From UBA4744 sp035282865 (lineage in GTDB: Bacteria > Actinomycetota > Acidimicrobiia > Spongiisociales > UBA4744), in contig DATEVB010000054.1 in assembly GCA_035282865.1 (NCBI GenBank), positions 1 to 10,271 of the forward strand: a DNA stretch of 10,271 bases. The letters are read 5' to 3'. Made by a program: the position numbers and the translations under genes. Under the pieces are notes generated by a model. That model was not told the DNA's origin. It worked only from the letters and a program-made list of their open reading frames with translations, and ran no database searches. Positions 1-6,717 of the stretch are shown in pieces (positions within the stretch are counted from its first letter, which is position 1; each line of letters starts with the position of its first letter).

Positions 1-17
1 GGATCGAGTTCGGTGCC

Positions 18-1025
18 ATGGAAGACGAGCACGAGGCGATGTTTGCCAGGGGCTGGACCGACGGGTTGCCGGTGGTTCCTCCCACTATGGAGCGGGTGTA
101 TGCAATGTTGGGTGGTACGAGACGCGCCGCAGATGAGGTCATCGGCATCATCCCTCCGGACTACCGGGAATGCACCGTGGAAAAAGCAGCGGTGAACGCG
201 GTCATGGCCGGTTGCCGTCCCGAGTATCTGCCGGTGGTGCTCGCCGCCGTGCAAGCGTTGGCGGCGGAGCCGTTCAATGCCCACGGTGTGGCGGCTACCA
301 CCTGGTATTCGGGACCGGTGGTGGTTGTGAATGGGCCGATCGCAACGCGGATCGGGATGAACTCCGAGCACAATGCGTTTGGTCCCGGCAACCGGGCCAA
401 CGCTTCGATCGGGCGGGCACTCAATCTGATTGTGCGCAATGTTGGGGGCTCTCGCCCGGGTGAGGTCGATCGATCCACCCAGGGTCATCCAACCAAGTAC
501 ACGATGGCATTCGCGGAGCGGGAGTATGACTCACCGTGGACTTCTTTGGCAACCGAGCGGGGGGTCCCGCAGGGTAGGTCGGCCGTCACGCTTTTCGCGG
601 GGCAGGGACCAACTCCCATCTCCGACCAGAAGTCCCGGGGGCCGGACTCATTGACCCATTCGCTTGCGGCGGGCTTGCGAACGGTTCGGCACCCCAAAGC
701 GGCCGGCCCGGTGGCTGCCTTGGTGGCGGTTGCCCCCGAGCATGCCCGGATCTTCGGCGCTGCAGGATGGGACAAGGAACGGCTCAGGGGGGAGATCATC
801 GATCTGCTTTCGATACCGGACACAGAATTGGTCGCCGGTGCCGGCGGTATGGACGAGGGGTTGGCTGCCCCTGCCACGGGAGCCGTTGTTGCCAAGTTCA
901 AACCTGAGAACCTGTGGTTCGTGCACGTTGGAGGCGGCGCCGGCGGCTCGTCCGGGATCATCTCCGGATGGGTGGCAGGACCGAAGGGCAGCACCATGGT
1001 TACCATCCCCATCGAAGAGGACTGA
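18..1025 (+). CDS. Conserved protein of unknown function, partner of the UGSC selenoprotein
   Basis: This 335-residue soluble protein has no signal peptide or membrane segment. I do not recognise a characterised function. Blocks that look conserved are the N-terminal WTDGLPVVPPT (13-23), a segment with the only two cysteines seen (C52 and C66, in CTVEKAAVNAVMAGC), a Gly/Asn-rich stretch around FGPGNRANASIGRA, GHPTKYT, and a glycine-rich C-terminus (HVGGGAGGSSG). From memory, proteins beginning with this DGLPVVPPT motif occur beside UGSC (seleno)proteins. Here the stop codon is one base from the start of the selenoprotein gene, so the two are almost certainly co-transcribed and may form a complex or act in sequence. 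The ATG at 18 is the first in frame, but the frame is open to the window edge and no ribosome binding site is visible before it. The true start could lie upstream. The coding call is firm; the role is unknown. Confidence 0.85.
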   Translation: MEDEHEAMFARGWTDGLPVVPPTMERVYAMLGGTRRAADEVIGIIPPDYRECTVEKAAVNAVMAGCRPEYLPVVLAAVQALAAEPFNAHGVAATTWYSGPVVVVNGPIATRIGMNSEHNAFGPGNRANASIGRALNLIVRNVGGSRPGEVDRSTQGHPTKYTMAFAEREYDSPWTSLATERGVPQGRSAVTLFAGQGPTPISDQKSRGPDSLTHSLAAGLRTVRHPKAAGPVAALVAVAPEHARIFGAAGWDKERLRGEIIDLLSIPDTELVAGAGGMDEGLAAPATGAVVAKFKPENLWFVHVGGGAGGSSGIISGWVAGPKGSTMVTIPIEED

Positions 1026-1026
1026 G

Positions 1027-1548
1027 ATGGAGAAACTGACCGTTCTGGATCCGACGGCAGAGACGCTGCCAAGCCACCGCCCTTCCGCACCGCGCCTCCA
1101 AGACCTGACCGGCCGGGTCGTCGCTCTGGTCGATATCTCCAAACCGCGCGGCGATGTCTTTCTCGATCGCATCGAATCGATCTTGCTTGCTAGGGGTATC
1201 GAGGTGCTCCGCTTCACCAAACCCACCCACACTCGACCCGCCCCGGCGGATCTTCGTCACGAGATCACAACCCGCTCCACTGCAGTTATCCAGGCTTTGG
1301 CCGACTGAGGGTCGTGCGTGTCGTGCAGTTTGCACGACCTCGCCGAATACGAATCGTCCGGGCTCCCGTCGGTGTTGGTTGCGTCTGAGGAGTTCGTATC
1401 TGCGGCCACGGCGCAGAGCGTCGCCCTCGGCACCAAACCAGCGGTCATATACGTCCACCACCCCATTCAGAGCCTGAGCGACGCAGAGATGGAGGAGCTG
1501 GCCGACCAACACATCGACCAGTTGCTCGAAGAGCTCGCCGAACACTAG
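1027..1548 (+). CDS. UGSC-family selenoprotein (in-frame UGA at 1306-1308 read as selenocysteine)
   Basis: Read through the UGA, this is a 173-residue protein with Sec at residue 94. Residues 94-100 read U-G-S-C-V-S-C, a UxxCxxC motif, and the gene ends at TAG (1546-1548). The N-terminal half has an alternating strand/helix pattern (VVALVDIS 31-38, helix about 43-56, strand 58-63), then a conserved-looking THTRPAP (67-73) and a helix ending in LAD just before Sec. The part after UGA continues in the same frame with compatible composition: HDLAEYE, GLPSVLVASEEF (112-123) and a C-terminal HHP (144-146). This arrangement matches the UGSC family, which I recall as containing both Sec and Cys versions. 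A GAGGA ribosome binding site (1017-1021) lies inside the end of the preceding gene. The second ORF alone (GTG 1318) has no ribosome binding site and would lack the UGSC motif. A redox or reductive-cleavage role is inferred; the substrate is unknown. No sel genes are in the window. Confidence 0.88.
1306..1338 (+). promoter_or_regulatory. Selenocysteine UGA codon with bacterial SECIS hairpin
   Basis: UGA at 1306-1308 is followed by a perfect 8-bp stem, GTCGTGCA (1320-1327) pairing with TGCACGAC (1331-1338), closing a GUU triloop (1328-1330). The apical loop starts 19 bases after the UGA and has G as its first base. Both fit the known bacterial SECIS pattern: a small loop with a G in its first two positions, about 16-37 bases from the UGA, recognised by SelB. 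The hairpin lies inside the coding sequence, as expected in bacteria. An alternative longer stem that includes part of the UGA is possible (1307-1317 with 1332-1341). Confidence 0.8.
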
Positions 1549-1613
1549 AGGCAACTCGGGCGCCTTACGTGGTCGTTGTGGCTGCGTGAACGTTGTTCCG
1601 CTAGGTTGGATCC

Positions 1614-2024
1614 ATGGAGCACAAGCCCGGCAGGAAGACCGTCTGGGGAGATTCCGGGGAAGAGCACTTCACCGGTTCGGTCTGGAACAGCAGGCTCGCC
1701 GAGGGTGAGGGCGGGTTGACGATGATTGCGGTTCAGTTCGCGCCCGGCGCTCGCAGCGATTGGCACAGACACCCGGGAGGCCAGATTCTCTACGTCCTCG
1801 CCGGCGCCGGCTTGGTCCAAACGGAGGACGGAACGACCATTGAGATCTCGGCTGGTGACACGGCGCACGCGCCGCCGGGCGAGTTGCACTGGCACGGTGC
1901 GCGACCGGACTCTCCCATGTTGCACCTATCGCTCACTACCAAAGGACCGACCGAGTGGGGGAGGAAAGTGAGCGATGAAGAGTACGGGGACGCTCGCTCG
2001 GATCCACCAACTCCTGCTGCTTGA
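1614..2024 (+). CDS. Small single-domain cupin, (R)-mandelonitrile lyase-like subgroup
   Basis: This is a 136-residue single cupin barrel. Cupin motif 1 is seen as PGARSDWHRHPGGQILYVLAG, with metal-ligand candidates H51, H53 and Q57. Motif 2 is GDTAHAPPGELHWHGA, with H92 as the fourth ligand and H94 beside it. The His-x-His-x3-Gln...His pattern, with Gln in place of the usual Glu, and the W-H-W/G region resemble the manganese cupin hydroxynitrile lyases (GtHNL type) and many uncharacterised cupins annotated with them. Enzymatic activity is therefore possible but not shown, and most relatives are of unknown substrate. It lies 65 bases after the selenoprotein gene on the same strand, so it may share its transcript. 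No strong ribosome binding site is seen before the ATG at 1614; the nearest purine-rich stretch is AGGTTGGA. The C-terminal tail (from about residue 112) is polar and probably disordered. Confidence 0.88.
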   Translation: MEHKPGRKTVWGDSGEEHFTGSVWNSRLAEGEGGLTMIAVQFAPGARSDWHRHPGGQILYVLAGAGLVQTEDGTTIEISAGDTAHAPPGELHWHGARPDSPMLHLSLTTKGPTEWGRKVSDEEYGDARSDPPTPAA

Positions 2025-2105
2025 AGCTGGGCGAAGCGAGGACGCCTGATTCTGTCCCGGGTCGCTTGGCTCCATGAGATGGGCCGCTGCCTCCTCAGGA
2101 TCTGG

Positions 2106-3464
2106 TCAGGCCATCATGCTTGATCGCGCACCAGCACCGGGCAGGAAATTCCCCTTCCTGGTCTCATGGGGCGCTCCGTCGCGGGCAATCTCGTCGCCCC
2201 GCAGATAGGTGGCGACCACCCGCCCCCGGAATGTGCGTCCGGCAAGCGGCGACCATCCGGCCTTGGAGATCACCCCGTCGTCGGTGAGGGTGAAGCTCGA
2301 TTCGGGATCGATAAGCACGAAGTCTGCATCTGCTCCACGTTCCAACCGTCCTTTGCGGGGCGCCAACCCGTACCGGCGAGCCGGTGCCTCAGCGTAGAGA
2401 GCGACGGCTTTCTCGAGTGGAATCCGGCCGGTCAGCGCCAGATCAAGCAGCCACGGGAAGGTGGAATCGAGACCCGGCAACCCGAAGGGAGCCTCCCAGA
2501 TGTCACCGGATCTCTTCTGTTCGGCGGTGGAGGGGGCGTGGTCGGTGGAGACGTGCGAGAAGGCACCGGTCGCCAATAGGTCCAGCATCTCCTGCTGCTC
2601 CGAGTCCGAACGGACCCGGGCAGGTGGGGTGAACTTCCGGAACGCACCGTGCTCCAGGATCTCGTCCTCTCGCAGCGCGAAGTACTGTGGGCATGCCTCA
2701 GCGGCGAGGTTCCCTCCCGCCGCCTGCGCTTCACCGATCAGCCGGGCGGCCTCCGGTGTTGAGACGTGGGCGATCGTGGCACGGGCCCCCGTCATCCTCA
2801 CCAGGGTGGCGACCAGTGCGATCGACGCTTGCTCGGCCTCGCGGCTTCGCCACTCGATGATCACCCCGGGGTCGGTCCGACCCGCTTCCTTGAGGGCGCG
2901 TTCCGCTTCCGAGGTGATTAGCTCGTCCTCGCAATGGATGAGGCATGTGCCTCCAAACCCTGCCACCGCCCGCAGCGTGCCGAGGAGACGGCTGGAATCG
3001 AGGCCGGGCACCCCGTGGGTGGTACACGTGAAGATCTTGAAGAAGGTGATGCCCATTGCCCACAACTCGGCCAGTCGATCGATCCGGTCTGGCCAGACAT
3101 GGGCGGCCAGACCGAAGTCGACGTGCGAGCGACCGGCCAGGTAGCGGCGCTTTTCCATCAGATCATCTGCCCGGCGGATGGGGTGGGCGTGTGTGTGCTC
3201 GACGATGGTCGTCACTCCGCGGGCGGCCGCGGCTGCGGTACCGGTCGGGAAGTCCTCGCGCTCGGTCGGCCCGGGATCCATGAGGTGGACGTGCGTGTCC
3301 ACCATTCCGGGGAGAACCAGCAGGCCGGAAGCGTCGATGGTGGTCCCCACGGCCGCCAGGTCGGGTCTGACCGTCTCGATTGCCCCGTCGCGGATTCCTA
3401 GATCGGCCCGCTGCCGGCCCATCCCGGTAACCACAACGCCTCCCTTGACCGTTACGTCGGCCAT
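2106..3464 (-). CDS. Cyclic amidohydrolase (hydantoinase/allantoinase/dihydroorotase superfamily)
   Basis: This 452-residue protein is a predicted binuclear-metal amidohydrolase that opens cyclic amide rings. The whole ligand set is visible: H58 and H60 in DTHVHLMDPG, the lysine expected to be carboxylated K143 in FFKIF, H177 in IHCEDE, H233 in IAHVST and D308 in STDHAPS. Length and motif spacing match allantoinases and D-hydantoinases. The segment after GVTTIVEH reads THAHP, where allantoinases and dihydroorotases usually have a DMPN-like sequence, so the substrate is uncertain. I chose the ATG at 3462-3464 because GGAGGA (plus-strand complement 3468-3473) sits just before it; an ATG ten codons earlier lacks such a site and would add a charged extension. 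It lies 107 bases downstream of the MDR dehydrogenase on the same strand and may share its transcript. It probably degrades an imported or pathway-derived cyclic amide. Confidence 0.93.
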   Translation of the reverse strand: MADVTVKGGVVVTGMGRQRADLGIRDGAIETVRPDLAAVGTTIDASGLLVLPGMVDTHVHLMDPGPTEREDFPTGTAAAAARGVTTIVEHTHAHPIRRADDLMEKRRYLAGRSHVDFGLAAHVWPDRIDRLAELWAMGITFFKIFTCTTHGVPGLDSSRLLGTLRAVAGFGGTCLIHCEDELITSEAERALKEAGRTDPGVIIEWRSREAEQASIALVATLVRMTGARATIAHVSTPEAARLIGEAQAAGGNLAAEACPQYFALREDEILEHGAFRKFTPPARVRSDSEQQEMLDLLATGAFSHVSTDHAPSTAEQKRSGDIWEAPFGLPGLDSTFPWLLDLALTGRIPLEKAVALYAEAPARRYGLAPRKGRLERGADADFVLIDPESSFTLTDDGVISKAGWSPLAGRTFRGRVVATYLRGDEIARDGAPHETRKGNFLPGAGARSSMMA

Positions 3465-3571
3465 GTGTCCTCCACGAATCCGCTGTGGTCTCATAACCTA
3501 TCGGATCGACCGGTTGACGGCCAACGGGTGGAGGATGCCGACCATCGGTGAGGATTCAGAATCGATCCCTC

Positions 3572-4573
3572 TCAGTTGACCCGCATCAGCACCTTCATTG
3601 ACGCCGGGTCGTGGACCAGCTCGAACGCCTGTGCGGCATCGTCGAGGGTTAGTTGGTGAGAGACGATCGGTTCGAGGTCCAGCCGGCCCGCGGCGGTCAG
3701 CTCGATGCCAAGGGCGTAGTCCCCGAGCAGGGCGGCGCGGGGGTTGTAGAGCGTCAATTCCTTGAAGTAGAGCTGGTAGTAGGGGAGACCCTGGTTCCCG
3801 CCCGTGAGTGTTCCAAACACAAGGACCTCACCACCAACGGTCACCAACTCGATGGCTTGAGATAGGGTCTGTTCCGTGCCGACCGCCTCGACCACCAAGT
3901 CCGGGCCACGCCCATCGGTTAGCTCCGCCAGCACCGAAGCAGCTCGATCCGGGGGAGCAACAGCCGCGGCACCCATCCTTGCTGCCAGGTCCAGCTTCCA
4001 TTCCGAGCGGGTGATTCCGACCACGGTCACGCCGCGTTCGGCCAGGAGCTGCACCATGAGCTGGCCGGCCACACCCAGGCCTATCACTGCCGCCGTTTGC
4101 CCGGGAAACACCGAGACTGCCCGCTGGGCGTGGACAACCGTTCCCAACACCTGGAGGACTCCTGCGGCTGTGTCGGAGATTGACTCCGGAACGGGGAGAA
4201 GGGCGTTTTGCGGAGCGCGTACATACTCGGCGAACACTCCGTCGACCTCTCGACCCATCAAGCCGGCGTTGCGACAAAGGTGTGGCCGGCCCTTCCGGCA
4301 CAGATCACAGTATCCGCAGGAAAGGGCGGGATCGAGCAGCACACGCATGCCGGGACGAAGGTGGCTGTCCGCAGGGACCGAATCAATCACGCCAACCATC
4401 TCGTGGCCCATTACCCGCGGGTATTTCACCGGGATCTTGCCGGTGAACACCTTTACGTCGGTGCCGCACACGCCAACCAATTGGGGGCGAATCAGCACCT
4501 GAGAATCGTCAATCGGCTCGGGTAGGTCGGCGACGACCAACTCTGACGGTGCCACCACCTGTACTGCCTTCAC
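3572..4573 (-). CDS. Zinc-dependent medium-chain alcohol/polyol dehydrogenase
   Basis: This 333-residue cytosolic enzyme of the MDR superfamily is expected to oxidise an alcohol with NAD(P)+. Catalytic-zinc residues are C36 (GVCGTD) and H57-E58 (GHE). The structural zinc loop has C86, C89, C92 and C100. The nucleotide-binding motif is GLGVAG at 165-170, in the sequence VIGLGVAGQL. At the position where polyol and threonine dehydrogenases usually have a glutamate seven residues before a conserved HA, this protein has Q141, so the zinc sphere may differ. The start codon is GTG (4571-4573, minus strand), chosen because AAGGAG (plus-strand complement 4579-4584) lies five bases upstream and the protein then begins MKAVQVV, as expected for the family. 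It is transcribed towards the amidohydrolase and divergently from the ABC ATPase, with only 89 bases between the two starts. The substrate is unknown. Confidence 0.92.
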   Translation of the reverse strand: MKAVQVVAPSELVVADLPEPIDDSQVLIRPQLVGVCGTDVKVFTGKIPVKYPRVMGHEMVGVIDSVPADSHLRPGMRVLLDPALSCGYCDLCRKGRPHLCRNAGLMGREVDGVFAEYVRAPQNALLPVPESISDTAAGVLQVLGTVVHAQRAVSVFPGQTAAVIGLGVAGQLMVQLLAERGVTVVGITRSEWKLDLAARMGAAAVAPPDRAASVLAELTDGRGPDLVVEAVGTEQTLSQAIELVTVGGEVLVFGTLTGGNQGLPYYQLYFKELTLYNPRAALLGDYALGIELTAAGRLDLEPIVSHQLTLDDAAQAFELVHDPASMKVLMRVN

Positions 4574-4662
4574 CTTTGCTCCTTCGGCTCGGTCGGGTCG
4601 ATGCTATAGGATGCACGTCCGCCGACCGGCGCGCGAACCGAGGTGGGGGCCAGCGGAGGATC
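4574..4662. promoter_or_regulatory. Divergent intergenic region with two ribosome binding sites
   Basis: These 89 bases separate the divergent dehydrogenase (-) and ABC ATPase (+) genes and must hold both of their promoters if each is transcribed on its own. Visible elements are a minus-strand AAGGAG (complement 4579-4584) and a plus-strand GGAGGA (4655-4660), the latter very close to its ATG. A TATAGG at about 4604-4609 could serve as a -10 box, but I see no convincing -35, so no promoter is placed. Confidence 0.5.
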
Positions 4663-5469
4663 ATGAATCAGCAACCAGTCGTCTCCCTCGAGAACATCAT
4701 CGTGGTGCGGGGTGGGACGACCATACTCGAAGGGATCGATTGGGTCGTTGAGCCCGGACAACGGTGGGTGCTGTTCGGTGCAAACGGCTCAGGGAAAACG
4801 ACCCTGATGGAAGTGGTTTCGACCTACCTCTTCCCTACCCACGGGACGGTGGAGGTGTTCGGTCAGCGGCTGGGAAAAGTCGACGTGCGCGAGGTACGCC
4901 CTCGTATCGGTTTCGTCGGGTCGGTTCCCAGTTCGCTGGTCAGGAAACACTTCCCGTCACTCGATATCGTCGTCACAGGTCGCCACGCCAGCTTCGTGGC
5001 GACCCGCTGGCATCACTACGAAGACACCGACTGGGACTTCGCGCGGGAGTGTCTGCGGGCGGTCCACGCCGAAGAGCTCGCCGAGCGCGAATTCGGCACG
5101 TTGTCGCTCGGCGAACAAAAGAGAGTCTTGATCGCCAGGAGCCTGGTGACGCGTCCCGAGCTGGTGTTGCTCGACGAACCGGGCTCCGGCCTCGACCTGG
5201 GAGCTCGAGAACGCCTGGTTGAGTCGCTGGCCGCTCTCGCCAAGGATCCCGGCTCCCCTCCCGTTGTACTCGTCACCCATCACGTTGAAGAGATCCCTCC
5301 CGGGTTCGGCCACATTCTGATGCTGGCCGGGGGAGAGGTCGTAGCCGCCGGGCCCATCGACCAGGTGCTGACCAGCCAGGCCCTATCCGACACCTTCGAC
5401 CTGCCACTGCAGCTGGAACGCCGTGGTGACCGGTGGCGAGCCTGGAGCCCGGCCGACCTACCCGACTGA
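4663..5469 (+). CDS. Stand-alone ABC-type ATPase (YlmA/PhrA-like)
   Basis: This 268-residue protein is a complete ABC nucleotide-binding domain with Walker A GANGSGKT (39-46), signature LSLGEQ (147-152), Walker B LVLLDEP (167-173) and switch histidine H206 in VTHHVEE. The Q-loop region reads IGFVGSVPSSL with no glutamine; the YlmA-type relatives I recall also lack it, so this is a family trait rather than damage. No permease or binding protein is next to it, and the 43-base gap to the convergent oxidoreductase holds no gene. It may serve permeases encoded elsewhere or have a non-transport role. The ATG at 4663 is chosen because GGAGGA precedes it and the domain starts immediately; an upstream in-frame extension would be low-complexity and overlap the divergent gene's promoter and start. 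The ATPase call is firm; the role is unknown. Confidence 0.92.
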   Translation: MNQQPVVSLENIIVVRGGTTILEGIDWVVEPGQRWVLFGANGSGKTTLMEVVSTYLFPTHGTVEVFGQRLGKVDVREVRPRIGFVGSVPSSLVRKHFPSLDIVVTGRHASFVATRWHHYEDTDWDFARECLRAVHAEELAEREFGTLSLGEQKRVLIARSLVTRPELVLLDEPGSGLDLGARERLVESLAALAKDPGSPPVVLVTHHVEEIPPGFGHILMLAGGEVVAAGPIDQVLTSQALSDTFDLPLQLERRGDRWRAWSPADLPD

Positions 5470-5512
5470 ATCGCGGCCTCATTCCCGCCGATCCGCTTTG
5501 CCTGACCTTTTT

Positions 5513-6499
5513 CTACCGGAACTCGTCTACGTCGACCCGCTGTTTGCGCTCAATGCTGGCCACCACCGCTTCGAGCACCGCGATCACCTCACGTGCCTCG
5601 GCTCCACCTACCTCCGGTGTTCCTCGTCCCTGGATGGCCGCCGCAAACTCGGCCAGCTCGTCGACCACCGTATCGAGAGGTTCCAGCTCGGCTTCAACCC
5701 GGTCCGGCGATCCGCGCCTGGCCAGCAGGAGCCGTTCTCCGTCGTTGATATTGAATGCCGATCCTTCCGTGCCGTGGACGGTGAGGTCGATAACGGGGCC
5801 GGTAGCGGTTGCGGTGAGGAGATGCCCGAGGGCTCCCGATTCGAACTCGAGATTGATCGTGGTCGTGTCATCGATTTCACCCGTCGAGAACAGCCGCTTA
5901 CTAAAGGCCGACACCTGCGCCACCGGACCGGTCAGATAGTGAAAGGAGTCGACCTGGTGGATGCCCAGGTTGGTCATGCCACCGGCGGGAAGCTCCGCAG
6001 GGTTGGCCCTCCATCCCAGCACCTCCTTGAAGATGACCGGGAACGAGTGGTTGGCCTCGAAGAAGAGGATCTGCCCAAGCTCTCCCCGATCCATCATGGC
6101 CTTGATCATGCGGTTGGCGGGCAAGCGTCTCCGGTTGTGACCGACCTGGAGAACGGTCCCGGCTGCTTCGCAGGCCGCGATAGCTCGATCGGCGTCGGCC
6201 ACCGTCAGAGTGAACGGCTTTTCCGTGTACGCATGCTTTCCGGCTGCGGCAGCTTGCACGATGAGGTCGGCGTGGGTGCTGTGGGGAGTGGCGATCAGCA
6301 CGCCGTCGATGTCCGGGTCGGACAGCAGATCGTCGAGCTCGCTCACTTCCGCGCAGCCGTGCTTCGCAACGAAGGCAGCGCGTTCCTCAGCAGGCGGAGC
6401 AAAACACGTCACGACCTCGGCTTTTCCGGTCCGGGTTGCCGCCGAAGCCAATTCGTTTCCCCACCATCCAAGGCCTATGGAACCCAGCCGTACGTTCAT
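5513..6499 (-). CDS. Gfo/Idh/MocA-family NAD(P)-dependent oxidoreductase
   Basis: This is a 328-residue two-domain dehydrogenase. The N-terminal Rossmann fold begins with GSIGLGWWG (6-14), the GxGxxG dinucleotide site. EKPFTLT (93-99) carries the family's EKP lysine (K94), and the second domain has GGMTNLGIHQVD (173-184) with the catalytic-type H181. Family members usually have Asp where N177 stands in this motif (GGxxxDxGxH), so the catalytic site may be altered. Members oxidise or reduce sugars, inositols and related carbonyl compounds; the substrate here is unknown. The ATG at 6497-6499 has GGGAG (plus-strand complement 6506-6510) six bases upstream and gives the normal family N-terminus. 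The gene is divergent from the importer operon, suggesting shared regulation across the intervening region, and convergent with the ABC ATPase gene. Confidence 0.93.
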   Translation of the reverse strand: MNVRLGSIGLGWWGNELASAATRTGKAEVVTCFAPPAEERAAFVAKHGCAEVSELDDLLSDPDIDGVLIATPHSTHADLIVQAAAAGKHAYTEKPFTLTVADADRAIAACEAAGTVLQVGHNRRRLPANRMIKAMMDRGELGQILFFEANHSFPVIFKEVLGWRANPAELPAGGMTNLGIHQVDSFHYLTGPVAQVSAFSKRLFSTGEIDDTTTINLEFESGALGHLLTATATGPVIDLTVHGTEGSAFNINDGERLLLARRGSPDRVEAELEPLDTVVDELAEFAAAIQGRGTPEVGGAEAREVIAVLEAVVASIERKQRVDVDEFR

Positions 6500-6717
6500 C
6501 GATGACTCCCGTCTCGTGTGTTGATCGACGATAGTCTGCGGATGGGTGGTTCGGTGAAGGAGCACCACGGCCTCGAATGTTGGCGGTTCTTAGAGGCCAG
6601 CAATTCTTACTAAGCTGTAGCAGATTCGGGCTCGGGGACCGTCCGAACGCAGCAAAGACACTTGGCAACCGACGAAGGCGCCCTTAGGGAGGTTTCTTCG
6701 TGGAGGAGGGGAGAACT
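6500..6717. promoter_or_regulatory. Divergent intergenic region and leader of the importer operon
   Basis: These 218 bases lie between the divergent oxidoreductase and importer operons and contain no gene I can support. On the importer side there is an inverted repeat, TTCGGGC (6625-6631) with GTCCGAA (6641-6647), which can form a 7-bp RNA stem with one G-U pair or act as an operator. CGAAG (6673-6677) pairs with CTTCG (6696-6700) around a small CCC-TTA-GGG hairpin. The long purine run GGAGGAGGGGAG (6702-6713) is the ribosome binding site for the binding protein. I cannot place a convincing -35/-10 pair. Confidence 0.45.

Noticed and set aside
1318..1548. Separate 76-codon gene starting at GTG 1318
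   Set aside because: It has no ribosome binding site, starts inside the SECIS hairpin and is the exact in-frame continuation of the upstream ORF through UGA-Gly-Ser-Cys; it is the second half of the selenoprotein.
2025..2105. Terminator between the convergent cupin and amidohydrolase genes
   Set aside because: No stable GC-rich hairpin followed by a T run is visible on either strand, so none is annotated.
5470..5512. Terminator between the convergent ATPase and oxidoreductase genes
   Set aside because: A CTTTTTCT run is present, but no convincing hairpin precedes it; only weak 4-base pairings are seen.
5423..6505. 360-codon plus-strand open frame over the oxidoreductase
   Set aside because: Antisense shadow of the Gfo/Idh/MocA gene, which has intact motifs and a good ribosome binding site; the shadow protein has no domain features.
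6655..6690. GGCAACC-containing stretch reminiscent of a SAM-type riboswitch core
   Set aside because: Only the short GGCAACC string matches; the other conserved SAM riboswitch segments and a pseudoknot partner are not visible, and the downstream importer gives no support.
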